Numbered from the stretch's first letter, positions 29,370 through 38,468 are shown. The stretch: DNA of 41,069 bases from Aeromonas cavernicola (GCF_002795305.1 NZ_PGGC01000079.1:1-41069), one strand, 5' to 3'. A program made the numbers and translations. Notes: generated from the letters alone by a model not told the origin.

Positions 29370-29732
29370 CGCCCAAATACCCCCCCTTAATTAGGCGAAT
29401 ATTATCATAGGGGGTGGCATGGCTCGGCGACAAACTTCATTTGCTGGTGCGCGCATATTCGGTGACCTTATATCGATACGGCACTGTTATTGTTGCTGGT
29501 TCATGACTGACACCATATCGGCACGCCGCGTTATTGCGTGACATATCGTTTTCGCAGCGTATCTAAGATCGCCAAGATGGGCACAGCGGATTACGCCACT
29601 CATGCCCAAATCCTATCTTTTACCGCTGGATTAATACGTCCTGTCGGCCGACACCAGTAGGGTAAGGTGCAGGCTGACACGGCTCAGTGACCATTGCCGC
29701 TTATTACCATCGGCAGGGTGTTTGTTGAACAC
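29370..29732. other. 363-bp intergenic region upstream of zur
   Basis: No convincing ORF on either strand. The part next to zur has a C-run/G-run inverted repeat around TATGATAAT, likely the zur promoter. Two loose repeats of a TATATCGATACGGCAC / TATCGGCACGCCG type occur near 29470-29530; I cannot assign them. Confidence 0.5.
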
Positions 29733-30647
29733 TTAGGTCGCGTTACACTTCTTCAGACTGACATGCCAGTTGGCACCAGAGGAAACCTGATGCTGCGCAG
29801 CAAAACTCTCCATATTCAGCGCGATAGAGACTTGTAACAAGCTGTTGAGGTAGACCAGTGGCTGCCCTTCTGCAACATCGCCAAAGCTACTGACGTAAGG
29901 AGCTTTGCCCTCATATTTCACCACAGCCCCTTCACGGATCTTGATGCAGGCGGTATCGCCTTTATTAATCCCCGCTTTGCTGAGCAGCACGTCGTCGATG
30001 TTGGTCCAGACATTACCGTACTGCACGTCAAGAATAGGGATGGTGCCTTTGAGGGTGCCATCAGCTTCTGCTACCGCAGGTTGATAGGGAACTTGCACGA
30101 CGTTTGCGGCAAGCAAGGGGCCGACTTGTTCATAGCTGATGGAGCCGGAGGCGAGCCGTGCACCGGTATATGCGTAAACATCACGGCCATGGAAGGTATA
30201 AGACTTCTCAGACCCTTTGAGGCGATTGGTTTGTTCGTCAATCTTGCGCACCGCCTCAATGCCAAAATGCTCGGCCACCAGCGTCAGGGTGCCGTTATCC
30301 GGCGAGACAATGTAGTGGCCGCTCTTGGTCTTGAGCACCACCGATTGGCGATCTGTGCCGACACCGGGATCGACCACGCTTACAAAGACCGTGCCTTTGG
30401 GCCAGTAATTGAGGGTCTGATAAAGGCGATAGGCCCCTTCCCAGATGTTATAAGCTGGGATTTCATGGGTCAGGTCATAGAGGGGTAGAGTGCGGTCTAC
30501 ACCAAATGCAACCCCCTTCATCGCGGAGACAGCCCCGTCTTTGAGACCAAAATCGGTTTGGAATACCAGTGCTTGATTAGCAGAGGCGATGCCACTGGTC
30601 AGCAGCAGCGCCAGCGCGACGGCCTGGGGAACACGGCGAAAATCCAT
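29733..30647 (-). CDS. Exported SAM hydroxide adenosyltransferase (DUF62) family protein
   Basis: DUF62 enzymes hydrolyse S-adenosylmethionine to adenosine and methionine. The product (304 residues from ATG 30647, AGGAGA upstream) keeps TDFGLKDGAV, VVDPGVG (D93), R100 seven residues later, SPDNGTL and FHGRDVYAY (H153). These fit the Asp-Arg-His triad of PH0463 in spacing. Unusually, the first 23 residues are a signal peptide ending IASA, implying periplasmic location away from cytosolic SAM. An upstream ATG would add 9 residues and break the signal's form. Confidence 0.85.
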   Translation of the reverse strand: MDFRRVPQAVALALLLTSGIASANQALVFQTDFGLKDGAVSAMKGVAFGVDRTLPLYDLTHEIPAYNIWEGAYRLYQTLNYWPKGTVFVSVVDPGVGTDRQSVVLKTKSGHYIVSPDNGTLTLVAEHFGIEAVRKIDEQTNRLKGSEKSYTFHGRDVYAYTGARLASGSISYEQVGPLLAANVVQVPYQPAVAEADGTLKGTIPILDVQYGNVWTNIDDVLLSKAGINKGDTACIKIREGAVVKYEGKAPYVSSFGDVAEGQPLVYLNSLLQVSIALNMESFAAQHQVSSGANWHVSLKKCNAT

Positions 30648-30837
30648 CTTTTCTCTCCTATCTATTACAGCCATTTAGATGGCTAGAATGCCATTCAACG
30701 CTGACTTTGCAATCTTTATCTGCGGGCTAAATAGAGGAAATCCTTTATGTTCAGTTTGTTAGTAATGCCACCTATGGTTATCACACACAGTGTGGGCTCG
30801 CTTAACCAATGGGTATCTTGGCTGACATGATCGCTAG

Positions 30838-32220
30838 CTAGAGCAGTGGATTAGTCGGCAAGCTGCCTCGCAGCAGCTGCGCCAGCCGGCTCAACCCCTC
30901 GGCAACACGCTGGTCGCTGGCGGGTTGACTCAGGCTCAAACGCACGCCTTGAACTGCTGCAAACTGGCCAGCTGCAAAGTGCTCACCACTGGCTACCCCG
31001 ACCTCAAGCGCATCTGCAGCATCGGCAAACTCTTGGCTGCGCCAAGGTTCTGGTAGTGGGAGCCATGCGTGCATGGAGCCAATCTGCCAGCGGGCTTCTG
31101 GCAGTAAGTGGCGCAACAGCTCGCCACGGCCGGTTAAAATTCGCCGTTGCTGTTCCACTAGGTGCATGATGTGGCGCTCACTGACGAGCTTGCATGCCAG
31201 CTCAATTAAGATGGGGCTGACCATCCAGCTTGATAGCCGCATGGCTTGGGCAAAAGCATTGCGCAACGCTGGCGGGGTGAGCACAAAACCAACCCGCAGC
31301 CCGCCACAGGCTATCTTGGCCAAACTGCCCAGATAGATAACCCGCTCAGGCGCCAAATTAACCAGCGGTATCATGGGATCCTGCGGTAAGAGGCCATTAA
31401 CATCATCCTCGATGATCCATAGATCATGGCGACGAGCTATCGCTACAATGGCGTGGCGCCGTTCCAAGCTCATGGTTGCGGTGGTGGGATTTTGCAAAGT
31501 AGGGGTCAAATAGAGCAATTTGGCACGCCGTGTGCGGCAAGTGGCGTCGAGCGCATCAGGCACGATCCCCTCGTCATCCAATGCTACTCCGACCACCTGA
31601 TTTTTTAGCTGGCGCGCCGTCCCCAACATCCCCGGATAGCTGAGCCCTTCACACAGTAGCGTCTCCCCCACACACCCCGTCGCAACCAAGGCCAACATAA
31701 TGCCGTGCTGAGCACCATGACTGAACATCAAGCACTCTTCACTGCCGTTAACCCCTTGATCCGCTAGCCAGTTGATAAACAACTGGCGCTGGCCTGATTT
31801 GCCCGCCTCATTGTCATAGCCGAGCAGGCTATTGAGCTCCCCATTGGCTATCTCTGCCAGCATGGGCCGGATGATCGCGGCTCGATCCAGCGGGACGGGC
31901 AGGTTTTGCCATAACTCGATGCGGGTCCCTTCCTGCTCGTCTTTGCGGATCACCCAGCCATTGACAGGGTCATCTTGTGCCCCCTTGACCCAAGTACCGC
32001 GCCCCACCCGAGCAGCCAGTAATCCGCGTCGCTCTGCTTCACTATAAGCCCGAGTGATTGTACCGACCGTGACGCCTAAGCGATCAGCTAACGCTCGGTG
32101 GGTGGGCAAACGGGTTTGGGGAGGGAGTTCCCCCTCATGAATGGCCTGCTCGATGGCCTTAACCAGTTTCAGATAGAGGGGGCCACTGAAGGCAGTGAGG
32201 TCTGGGGTCCAGATTGTCAT
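30838..32220 (-). CDS. MocR/PdxR-type regulator (GntR wHTH fused to an aminotransferase fold)
   Basis: The 460-residue product has a GntR winged helix (about residues 10-78, TRLPTHRALADRLGVTVGTITRAYSEAERRGLL). A fold-type I PLP domain follows, with LTPTLQNPT, IIEDDVNG and SLAKIACGGLRVGFV, where K302 is the likely PLP lysine. MocR proteins sense PLP or amino acids and act on a divergent gene. Here that is the LysE-family exporter at 32338, and a perfect palindrome lies between them. It probably controls export of an amino acid, by inference. Confidence 0.88.
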   Translation of the reverse strand: MTIWTPDLTAFSGPLYLKLVKAIEQAIHEGELPPQTRLPTHRALADRLGVTVGTITRAYSEAERRGLLAARVGRGTWVKGAQDDPVNGWVIRKDEQEGTRIELWQNLPVPLDRAAIIRPMLAEIANGELNSLLGYDNEAGKSGQRQLFINWLADQGVNGSEECLMFSHGAQHGIMLALVATGCVGETLLCEGLSYPGMLGTARQLKNQVVGVALDDEGIVPDALDATCRTRRAKLLYLTPTLQNPTTATMSLERRHAIVAIARRHDLWIIEDDVNGLLPQDPMIPLVNLAPERVIYLGSLAKIACGGLRVGFVLTPPALRNAFAQAMRLSSWMVSPILIELACKLVSERHIMHLVEQQRRILTGRGELLRHLLPEARWQIGSMHAWLPLPEPWRSQEFADAADALEVGVASGEHFAAGQFAAVQGVRLSLSQPASDQRVAEGLSRLAQLLRGSLPTNPLL

Positions 32221-32294
32221 GGTGACAATAAATCCATTGATCGAAGTTTATCGGCAATATAGCGTGGATTTCAGCCCATCAACAACCACAATCA

Positions 32295-32320
32295 GCACAT
32301 TGTATCGATACAATATGTGC
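32295..32320. promoter_or_regulatory. Palindromic operator in the MocR/LysE divergent region
   Basis: ATTGTATCGATACAAT (32299-32314) is a perfect 16-bp palindrome. GCACAT and ATGTGC extend it with a 2-nt asymmetry. It lies 24 bp before the lysE-type start and about 80 bp before the MocR start, a plausible binding site for the MocR protein. Confidence 0.6.
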
Positions 32321-32337
32321 ACTGTAAGGAGTTCAAT

Positions 32338-32934
32338 ATGACGTTTGAGTGGTATGCCACCCTGTTTGGTTTTGCCTTGCTCACCTGTGGCACACCAGGC
32401 CCCAACAATTTGATGCTCACTGCGTCTGGCGCCAACTTCGGCGTACGCCGTACCCTGCCTCATCTGGTCGGGGTAGCATTAGGACAACCGGTGTTGCAGC
32501 TGGTGCTGGCGCTGGGGCTTTATCCCCTGTTTGAGCGCTGGCCCCTGCTACGGCTCGGGCTGCAGATCTTTGGTAGCCTCTATCTGCTATGGCTAGCGTG
32601 GCGAATTGCTATCGCTGGGGCCCCTAGCGATCCTGCGCGGCGGGCTCGTCCATTGACCTTGCTAGAAGGGCTGGCATTTCAGTTTATTAACCCCAAGGCG
32701 TGGATGATGGGGATCTCTGCCATCAGTCTCTTCAGTCTGCCCGGCACCAGCTATTGGCCGAGTTTGCGGGGCATTATGCTGACATTCCCACTCGCCGGTT
32801 TTCCGATCTGCTTTGTGTGGGTGCTATTTGGTTACCAATTAAGTCGTTGGATCAACACCGATCGCGGCTGGCACCGATTTAATGGCTCCCTTGGCCTGTT
32901 AACCGCGCTGTGTGTGGTGATGCTGTGGTACTAA
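32338..32934 (+). CDS. LysE/RhtB-type amino acid exporter (copy 1)
   Basis: The 198-residue product is a small inner-membrane exporter with about five or six transmembrane helices. It has the family motif CGTPGPNN near residue 18, and FQFINPKAWMM mid-protein. Such proteins export amino acids or homoserine/threonine-like compounds. AAGGAG lies 8 nt before the ATG. It is divergent from a MocR regulator and followed by a paralogue. Confidence 0.87.
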   Translation: MTFEWYATLFGFALLTCGTPGPNNLMLTASGANFGVRRTLPHLVGVALGQPVLQLVLALGLYPLFERWPLLRLGLQIFGSLYLLWLAWRIAIAGAPSDPARRARPLTLLEGLAFQFINPKAWMMGISAISLFSLPGTSYWPSLRGIMLTFPLAGFPICFVWVLFGYQLSRWINTDRGWHRFNGSLGLLTALCVVMLWY

Positions 32935-33061
32935 CATTGGGGAGAGTTTGGATAGTTATGCAAAAAATACGAATTTCCTGACTTGTGATAAGGGCGAGGA
33001 CTCTGCATATTGGCACCCTTGGTCAGCGTGGCTGACGTGTTCTATCACGCAAGAGGTTGAG

Positions 33062-33652
33062 ATGGATCTGAATTGGTTGCTGCCTTTAGCAGGTTTCGCC
33101 CTGATCACCTGCGGTACGCCGGGGCCCAACAATATGTTGCTCACCAGTGCGGGCGCGGCGCAGGGCTTTCGCCGTACCCTTCCTTTATTGGTCGGGGTGG
33201 TGGGGGGGATCAATCTGATGATCTTGGCCACTGCACTCGGGTTGGGGGTCGTGTTTGAAAAAATCCCCCTGCTGCATCAGGGCCTTAAGCTTATCGGCTC
33301 CGCCTACTTACTGTGGCTTGCGTGGAAAGTGGCAACCGCCAGTGGCCCTGCCGACGGTAATCGGCCACTGATCCCCGCACATCAAGGGGCTATGTTACAA
33401 CTGCTCAATCCGAAGGCCTGGATGATGGCGATCTCGGCGATCAGCGGTTTCACCTTGGCGGGCGATACTTATTGGCCTTCTGCCAGTTGGGTGTTGGGGG
33501 TCTTTTTTATCACCGGCCTCTACACGGGGGCTTTTTGGGTGCTTTTTGGTGCTCAAGTTCGCCGCCTCATCCGCACCGCCAGTGGCTGGCGCCGCTTTAA
33601 CCTTGGCATGGGGCTCGCAACAGCAGCCTGCGTATTGATGATCTGGCTTTAG
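33062..33652 (+). CDS. LysE/RhtB-type amino acid exporter (copy 2)
   Basis: The 196-residue paralogue of the preceding protein keeps CGTPGPNN, RRTLPLLVGV, GSAYLLWLAWK and LLNPKAWMMAIS. The tandem pair arose by duplication. The gap of 127 nt contains no terminator, but neither is coupling tight. AGAGGTTGAG precedes the ATG; the frame is open upstream without family similarity. Confidence 0.86.
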   Translation: MDLNWLLPLAGFALITCGTPGPNNMLLTSAGAAQGFRRTLPLLVGVVGGINLMILATALGLGVVFEKIPLLHQGLKLIGSAYLLWLAWKVATASGPADGNRPLIPAHQGAMLQLLNPKAWMMAISAISGFTLAGDTYWPSASWVLGVFFITGLYTGAFWVLFGAQVRRLIRTASGWRRFNLGMGLATAACVLMIWL

Positions 33653-33871
33653 GTGCTGCAGCTGGCTAGTGGGTAACTTTTATGACAACGAGTGGCCTTG
33701 ATGGCAACGAGCGCAGGCAACGCTACTGATTAAGCGCAGGAGTGAGTGCAAGCGCAAAAAACGGCCTCCCCCAGCGCCACATTGCTCACCACGGTGGTCA
33801 GTGAAAGAGATCGCAGCATTAAGGGGATGAAAGATGGCGCCGATAACAGAGGGCAGCAGGAGATCTTTATC

Positions 33872-34723
33872 ATGAAAACCTTGATCCTTATTATCTTTGC
33901 CTCATTCACCCCTGTGCTTTATGGCGCCGACGCTGCCTCAGCAGCCGCGCCTAGTCCAGCCGTGACCACCAGTCAGCCAGCCACTATCAGTACGCTGCTC
34001 CCCCCTGCCGCTAGCGGGGCGACCCCGCCCTCTTTTTCGGCCGTGGCAAGCAAGCCATCTGATGCCGCTGGAGCACCGCCACCAGCGGCAGCTATCCCTT
34101 TGGTTGCACCAGTGACGAAAGATAAGCCAACAACATCGTCTCCTCCCCCCAGCACCCCGCTGGCAGCAGGTGATTTGCAGGCTGTGCCGCTCTATCGCCA
34201 AGACGATCTCCTCAATTGGATTGAGAAAGGGCGTCATCTTAAGCAGCTCACGCGAGATCGCTGCCAACTAGTGCAAGATATTGAAGCACGCGCCTCGGTG
34301 ATGAAGGTGCCTGCTTACCAGTTTCTCTGGGGCGACATGTTGTCTTGGGGGGTCTGCACCAAGGCTAATCCCGAGCTCGGGGTGCAATATTTGTGGGATG
34401 CGGCGAATCAGGGCTTAGCACCCGCCTTAGAACAGCTCGGTCGCTACTACTGGAAAGGCACCTTGGTACAACAGGATTTGGCGCAAGCTGAAACCCTGAT
34501 GCGCGAATCCGCTAACTTAGGCTTCTTACGAGCGCAGATCCAATGGGTTGAGATGCTGCTACAGGGCATGGGCAGCCCACTCGATTATGAAGATGCCTAC
34601 CGCTGGTTACATCAATCAGTCATTGGGGATCAAGCCATGCATCAGCAAGCAACCCGCCTGTTGAGCCAATTAGCGGATCGTATGCCTGCTGCGGTGGTGA
34701 CTCGCGCCAAGTCGATGCGTTGA
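33872..34723 (+). CDS. motX: MotX-type polar flagellar motor (T-ring) protein with extended linker
   Basis: MotX, with MotY, forms the T-ring of Na+-driven polar flagella. The C-terminal ~185 residues (from AVPLYRQDDLL, about 104) closely recall Vibrio MotX: CQLVQDIEARA, YQFLWGDMLSWGVC (C131, C162 likely disulfide) and Sel1-type helical repeats. A signal peptide ends near residue 18-21. Residues 21-100 are Ala/Pro/Ser-rich and absent from the ~210-residue Vibrio protein. AGGAG precedes the ATG. Confidence 0.85.
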   Translation: MKTLILIIFASFTPVLYGADAASAAAPSPAVTTSQPATISTLLPPAASGATPPSFSAVASKPSDAAGAPPPAAAIPLVAPVTKDKPTTSSPPPSTPLAAGDLQAVPLYRQDDLLNWIEKGRHLKQLTRDRCQLVQDIEARASVMKVPAYQFLWGDMLSWGVCTKANPELGVQYLWDAANQGLAPALEQLGRYYWKGTLVQQDLAQAETLMRESANLGFLRAQIQWVEMLLQGMGSPLDYEDAYRWLHQSVIGDQAMHQQATRLLSQLADRMPAAVVTRAKSMR

Positions 34724-34733
34724 TCAACAAAAT

Positions 34734-34759
34734 GGCCCATGGCAGTTACGCCATGGGCC
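34734..34759 (-). terminator. Terminator between motX and hmp
   Basis: GGCCCATGGC/GCCATGGGCC form a 10-bp stem with a 6-nt loop. On the minus strand it is followed by ATTTTGTTG, a T-rich tail, so it best serves hmp. On the plus strand it may also help end motX. Confidence 0.68.
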
Positions 34760-34821
34760 CGGGTCTAGCCGCCGTGCCGTGACAGGCCAGTCCCTCATCT
34801 TGTTATAGGGTGTTTCCTCGC

Positions 34822-36015
34822 TTACAGATCTTGATGCGGCCCAAAAACTTCATAATGGAGCTGCTCGGTAGGGATACCCGCTTGTAGGAGCTGCTGTTTT
34901 ATCCCCTGCATAAAACCCAGCGGTCCACAAAAGTAGTAGTGGGCTTTGGGGTCAATCCGCTCGCTAACAGCGGCGAGCGTCATGGTGCCGCTGAAGTCAT
35001 AATCCTGCCCTTGTTGATCCCCTGCGGCGGGCACGCGATACCAAACTCGGCTGACGAGTCGTGGATGCTGACGGCACTTGGCGGCGATATCCTCTTTGAA
35101 CGCATGTAAGGCGCCATGCTCACAGGCATGCAGCCACGTCAGATCAGCATCGCTCGGCTCGGCGAGCCGCTGATTGAGCATACTCAGCATGGGAGTGAGG
35201 CCAACCCCCGCCGAGATCAATACCACTGGGGTGTGGCGGTCGGTTTGCAGATAGAAATCCCCCGTCGGCGGCATCACCGCGATGTGATCACCAACCTGCA
35301 CGTGATCATGCAGCAGGTTAGAGACTTGCCCCTGCGTTTCACGTTTGACACTAATGCGATAGTCACGGCCATTGGGGGCATCCGACAGGGAATATTGGCG
35401 GATCTCCTGATACTCAAGGGTCGGATGGGTCAACTTAATACTGAGGTACTGCCCCGGCTGATAAGCCAGTACCGGCTGGCCATCGCTGGGGGTCAGCACG
35501 AACGAGGTAATCAGCTCACTCTCGGCTCGCTTCTCCTGGATGGTAAACAAGCGAGTGCCTTGCCATCCTCCCGCTTGGCGGGCCTTTTCTTGATAGATTT
35601 CGCTTTCTCGACCAATGAAGATAGTAGCCAGCACGCCATAGGCTTTAGCCCAAGCCTCCAGCACCTCGTCAGTGACGGCACTTCCACCGAGCTCTTTGAG
35701 CGTCGCAAGCAGATGACTACCTACTATGTGATATTGTTCTGGCTGGATCAGGAATCCGGTATGCTTGTGCGCAATCCGCTCCACCGCGCCAGTCAGTGCG
35801 CCCAAGTTGTCGATATTCTTCGCGTAAGCCGCGACTGCATTGAACAGCGCTAAAGGCTGACCACCACTACGTTGGTGCGCGAGGTTGAAAATATCTTTCA
35901 GCTCAGGGTTGTGGCTGAACATCCGCTGATAGAAGTGCTGGGTTAACGCTGGACCAGCGGATTCCAGCAAAGGGATAGTACTTTTGATGACGGCAATGGT
36001 GGTTTGATCTAGCAT
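34822..36015 (-). CDS. hmp: Flavohemoprotein Hmp (nitric oxide dioxygenase)
   Basis: Hmp converts NO and O2 to nitrate with NADPH or NADH. The 397-residue product has a globin domain (1-~140) with proximal heme ligand H85 and the conserved Tyr29, Gln53 and Tyr95. A FAD domain follows (RQYSLS), then an NAD domain (GVGLTPM, CGPLGFM). It matches E. coli Hmp throughout. The start at 36015 is the family MLDQ. It is divergent from nsrR, which should control it. Confidence 0.96.
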   Translation of the reverse strand: MLDQTTIAVIKSTIPLLESAGPALTQHFYQRMFSHNPELKDIFNLAHQRSGGQPLALFNAVAAYAKNIDNLGALTGAVERIAHKHTGFLIQPEQYHIVGSHLLATLKELGGSAVTDEVLEAWAKAYGVLATIFIGRESEIYQEKARQAGGWQGTRLFTIQEKRAESELITSFVLTPSDGQPVLAYQPGQYLSIKLTHPTLEYQEIRQYSLSDAPNGRDYRISVKRETQGQVSNLLHDHVQVGDHIAVMPPTGDFYLQTDRHTPVVLISAGVGLTPMLSMLNQRLAEPSDADLTWLHACEHGALHAFKEDIAAKCRQHPRLVSRVWYRVPAAGDQQGQDYDFSGTMTLAAVSERIDPKAHYYFCGPLGFMQGIKQQLLQAGIPTEQLHYEVFGPHQDL

Positions 36016-36056
36016 TGGGAGCCTCACTTAATTGAACATTTCAAATACCACTTAAT

Positions 36057-36079
36057 AAGTGACATCCTAAATGCTTATT
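36057..36079. promoter_or_regulatory. Candidate NsrR operator between hmp and nsrR
   Basis: The 23-bp segment reads as two 11-bp half sites around one base. The right half, AAATGCTTATT, matches 9 of 10 positions of the AAATGCATNTT consensus; the left half matches about half. It lies 42 bp from the hmp start and 47 bp from the nsrR start. Confidence 0.5.
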
Positions 36080-36125
36080 TTATTTGATGCAATCATCCAT
36101 TTTTACGCGACACGATACCGCCACT

Positions 36126-36593
36126 ATGAAACTAACTAGCTATACCGACTTTGGCTTGCGAGCGTTGATCTATTTAGCCACTTTGCCGGAGGGCGAACTC
36201 TCTAGCGTGGCCAAGGTCTCCGCCATGTATGACGTCTCACGCAACCACATGGTGAAAGTAGTGAACCAATTGGTAAAACTGGGGTATCTGCAATCCCAGC
36301 GGGGGAAGCATGGCGGTATCCGCCTCGCCTGCGCGCCAGCAACCATCAATATCGGCCAGGTGATCCGAGGGTTAGAAGGGAACCTCGATGGGATTGATTG
36401 TCATGCCCCAACCTGCCATATCGTCTCAGTCTGTCTGCTAAAAGGGGCGCTAAAACAGGCAATGGCGGCATTTTTAACGGTGATGGATGGCTATACCTTG
36501 CAAGACTTGCTGGCTAATCGTAGCGAGTTACAGCAGGTGTTTGGTGCGGTGATCCCCACCCTGTCACTCGAGCCAGATGAGCAAGACTGCTAA
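36126..36593 (+). CDS. nsrR: Nitric-oxide-sensing repressor NsrR (Rrf2 family)
   Basis: The 155-residue product has the Rrf2 winged helix (residues 1-80, KLTSYTDFGLRALIYLA ... VSRNHMVKVVNQL) and three cysteines for an [Fe-S] cluster at C92, C97 and C103. Their C-x4-C-x5-C spacing is that of NsrR. NO disrupts the cluster and relieves repression. The start at 36126 matches E. coli NsrR (MQLTSFTDYG). Confidence 0.94.
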   Translation: MKLTSYTDFGLRALIYLATLPEGELSSVAKVSAMYDVSRNHMVKVVNQLVKLGYLQSQRGKHGGIRLACAPATINIGQVIRGLEGNLDGIDCHAPTCHIVSVCLLKGALKQAMAAFLTVMDGYTLQDLLANRSELQQVFGAVIPTLSLEPDEQDC

Positions 36594-36735
36594 GCCGATG
36601 TTAAACGGAAGTGACCAACTGTCAGATCGCGGGTATTGAGCCAGTGCCGAACGACGTCAAATCGCAGTTTTATCAAGAGGAAGGTGGTTTTTCGCTGCCT
36701 TTTCCACAAATTTTTGCTATTTTGCGCGCCACTTA

Positions 36736-36751
36736 ACGCAAACGATTTCCC
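36736..36751 (+). promoter_or_regulatory. PUR box upstream of ghxP
   Basis: ACGCAAACGATTTCCC agrees with the PurR consensus (ACGCAAACGTTTTCNT) at the first nine bases and most of the rest. It lies about 20 bp before the ghxP start, suggesting purine-dependent repression. Confidence 0.72.
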
Positions 36752-36771
36752 TCACACTTTCAGGATTAGTC

Positions 36772-38130
36772 ATGGCACAGCAAGATACGGCCGCTCCCTC
36801 GACGCAACGCGGCTTTTTGGACGCTTATTTTTCCATTTCTGCCCGCGGTAGTAGCGTACGCCAAGAGCTGGTCGCGGGGTTGACCACCTTTCTGGCGATG
36901 GTCTACAGCATCATAGTCGTGCCCAACATGTTGGGAGCTGCCGGCTTTGAGCAAGGCCCAGTGTTTGTTGCCACCTGCTTGATCGCCGCCTTTGGCTCGC
37001 TGCTGATGGGGCTATGGGCTCGCTTGCCGATGGCTATCGGTTGCGCCATCTCCCTGACCGCGTTTACCGCCTTCAGCTTGGTGCTGGGTCAGGGGCTGAG
37101 TATTCCGGTCGCGCTAGGCGCTATTTTCCTGATGGGGATCTTGTTCACCCTGATCAGTGTGACTGGGGTGCGTCAGTGGATTTTAGATAACCTGCCCTCC
37201 GGCATTGCCCACGGCACCGGTATTGGCATCGGCCTGTTCCTGCTGCTGATCGCCACCAACGGGGTAGGAATGGTGATCAAGAATGACGGGGCTGGGCTAC
37301 CGGTCCAGCTCGGTGAAGTCACCGCCTTTCCTGTCATCATGACCGTATTGGGACTCGCAGCCATCTTCGGTCTGGAGCGGCGCAAAGTACCCGGCGGCAT
37401 CTTAATGGTGATTATCGCCATCTCGATCCTTGGCCTTATCTTCGATCCGAAGGTGACCTGGCAAGGCTTCTTCGCCATGCCAAGCCTGACTGGCGAGAAA
37501 GGCTCGCTGGTCGGTAGCATGGATCTGCTGGGCGCCCTCAATCCGGTAGTACTGCCCACCGTACTGGCACTGGTGATGACGGCGGTGTTTGATGCCACCG
37601 GCACCATCCGCGCCGTGGCAGGTCAAGCGGGCCTGATCAACGAGCGTGGTCACATCATCAGCGGCGGCAAGGCCCTCACTGCCGACTCCGTCAGTAGCCT
37701 GGTGGCTGGTGCCGTCGGTGGCGCCCCAGCGGCTGTCTACATCGAATCCGCTGCGGGCACCGCCGCCGGAGGCAAAACTGGCTTAACCGCAGTGTTGGTT
37801 GGCGTGCTGTTTCTGTTGATGATCTTCCTCTCACCACTGAGCTATCTGGTACCGGCTTACGCCACCGCACCGGCCCTGATGTACGTTGGTCTCCTGATGC
37901 TAGGCAACGTCACCAAGCTGGACTTTAACGACTCGATCGATGCACTCGCTGGCATGTTATGCGCGGTGTTTATCGTCCTGACCTGCAACATCGTCACCGG
38001 CATCATGCTGGGCTTTGTGGCGCTAGTGGTCGGCCGGCTGTTTGCGGCCGAGTGGCGCAAGCTCAACCTCGGCACCGTTATCATCGCCGTTGCACTGGTA
38101 ACCTTCTACGCCGGCGGCTGGGCAATTTAA
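36772..38130 (+). CDS. ghxP: Guanine/hypoxanthine permease GhxP
   Basis: This NCS2-family proton symporter has about 12-14 transmembrane segments. The 452-residue product closely resembles E. coli GhxP (449): [83 protein letters not shown], and the identical C-terminus [12 protein letters not shown] box precedes it. Its natural terminator is split by a MITE at 38197-38401. Confidence 0.94.
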   Translation: MAQQDTAAPSTQRGFLDAYFSISARGSSVRQELVAGLTTFLAMVYSIIVVPNMLGAAGFEQGPVFVATCLIAAFGSLLMGLWARLPMAIGCAISLTAFTAFSLVLGQGLSIPVALGAIFLMGILFTLISVTGVRQWILDNLPSGIAHGTGIGIGLFLLLIATNGVGMVIKNDGAGLPVQLGEVTAFPVIMTVLGLAAIFGLERRKVPGGILMVIIAISILGLIFDPKVTWQGFFAMPSLTGEKGSLVGSMDLLGALNPVVLPTVLALVMTAVFDATGTIRAVAGQAGLINERGHIISGGKALTADSVSSLVAGAVGGAPAAVYIESAAGTAAGGKTGLTAVLVGVLFLLMIFLSPLSYLVPAYATAPALMYVGLLMLGNVTKLDFNDSIDALAGMLCAVFIVLTCNIVTGIMLGFVALVVGRLFAAEWRKLNLGTVIIAVALVTFYAGGWAI

Positions 38131-38196
38131 CCGGCCACCTTCCCCCACCTGTTATGCAGAGTGGGGGAACACCCAATAAAAAAGCACCGTGATGGT

Positions 38197-38401
38197 TAAT
38201 GCAAGTCAGTTAAGAGAATTTGAGTCCCAACCCGCGGGGTATAAGGGCTAACGAGTGAGGGAGGCATGATGCCTCCCTCTTTTTATTGCATGCCAGTCAG
38301 GGCAAGGGTTGGAGCCAAATTGACTCTTTAATCATGGAGCTACTTTTGATATTCAATATCTCGAATATTTAGTCATAAAAGTGCTTAACTGACTGGCATT
38401 A
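38197..38401. mobile_element. 205-bp MITE with IS4-like ends and 12-bp target duplication
   Basis: The left end TAATGCAAGTCAGTTAAG and the reverse complement of the right end, TAATGCCAGTCAGTTAAG, differ at one of 18 bases. The flanks carry a direct repeat, CACCGTGATGGT (38185-38196, 38402-38413). Ends and duplication length match the IS4 family (E. coli IS4 starts TAATGCCGATCAGTTAAG and makes 11-14 bp duplications). No transposase is encoded. Confidence 0.9.
38257..38286 (+). terminator. Terminator carried inside the MITE
   Basis: GAGGGAGGC (38257-38265) pairs with GCCTCCCTC (38271-38279) around ATGAT, followed by TTTTTT. It points in the ghxP direction and could replace the terminator the insertion destroyed. 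Confidence 0.85.
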
Positions 38402-38468
38402 CACCGTGATGGTGCTTTTTTATTGGGCCTGTCGCCCGCTAGTGACGACCGCTACGCCAGAAACCCGC

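Larger units (their letters stand above)
38172..38427. terminator. ghxP/arfA shared terminator, split by a MITE
   Basis: Removing 38197-38401 and one copy of the 12-bp repeat joins CCAATAAAAAAGCACC to GGTGCTTTTTTATTGG as one symmetric hairpin, a bidirectional terminator between convergent ghxP and arfA. In the present sequence each flank keeps only a short CACC/GGTG stem. Confidence 0.8.

Noticed and set aside
32948-33061. N-terminal extension of the second LysE-type exporter
   Set aside because: The extra 38 residues are hydrophilic with no family match and there is a good ribosome-binding site before ATG 33062.
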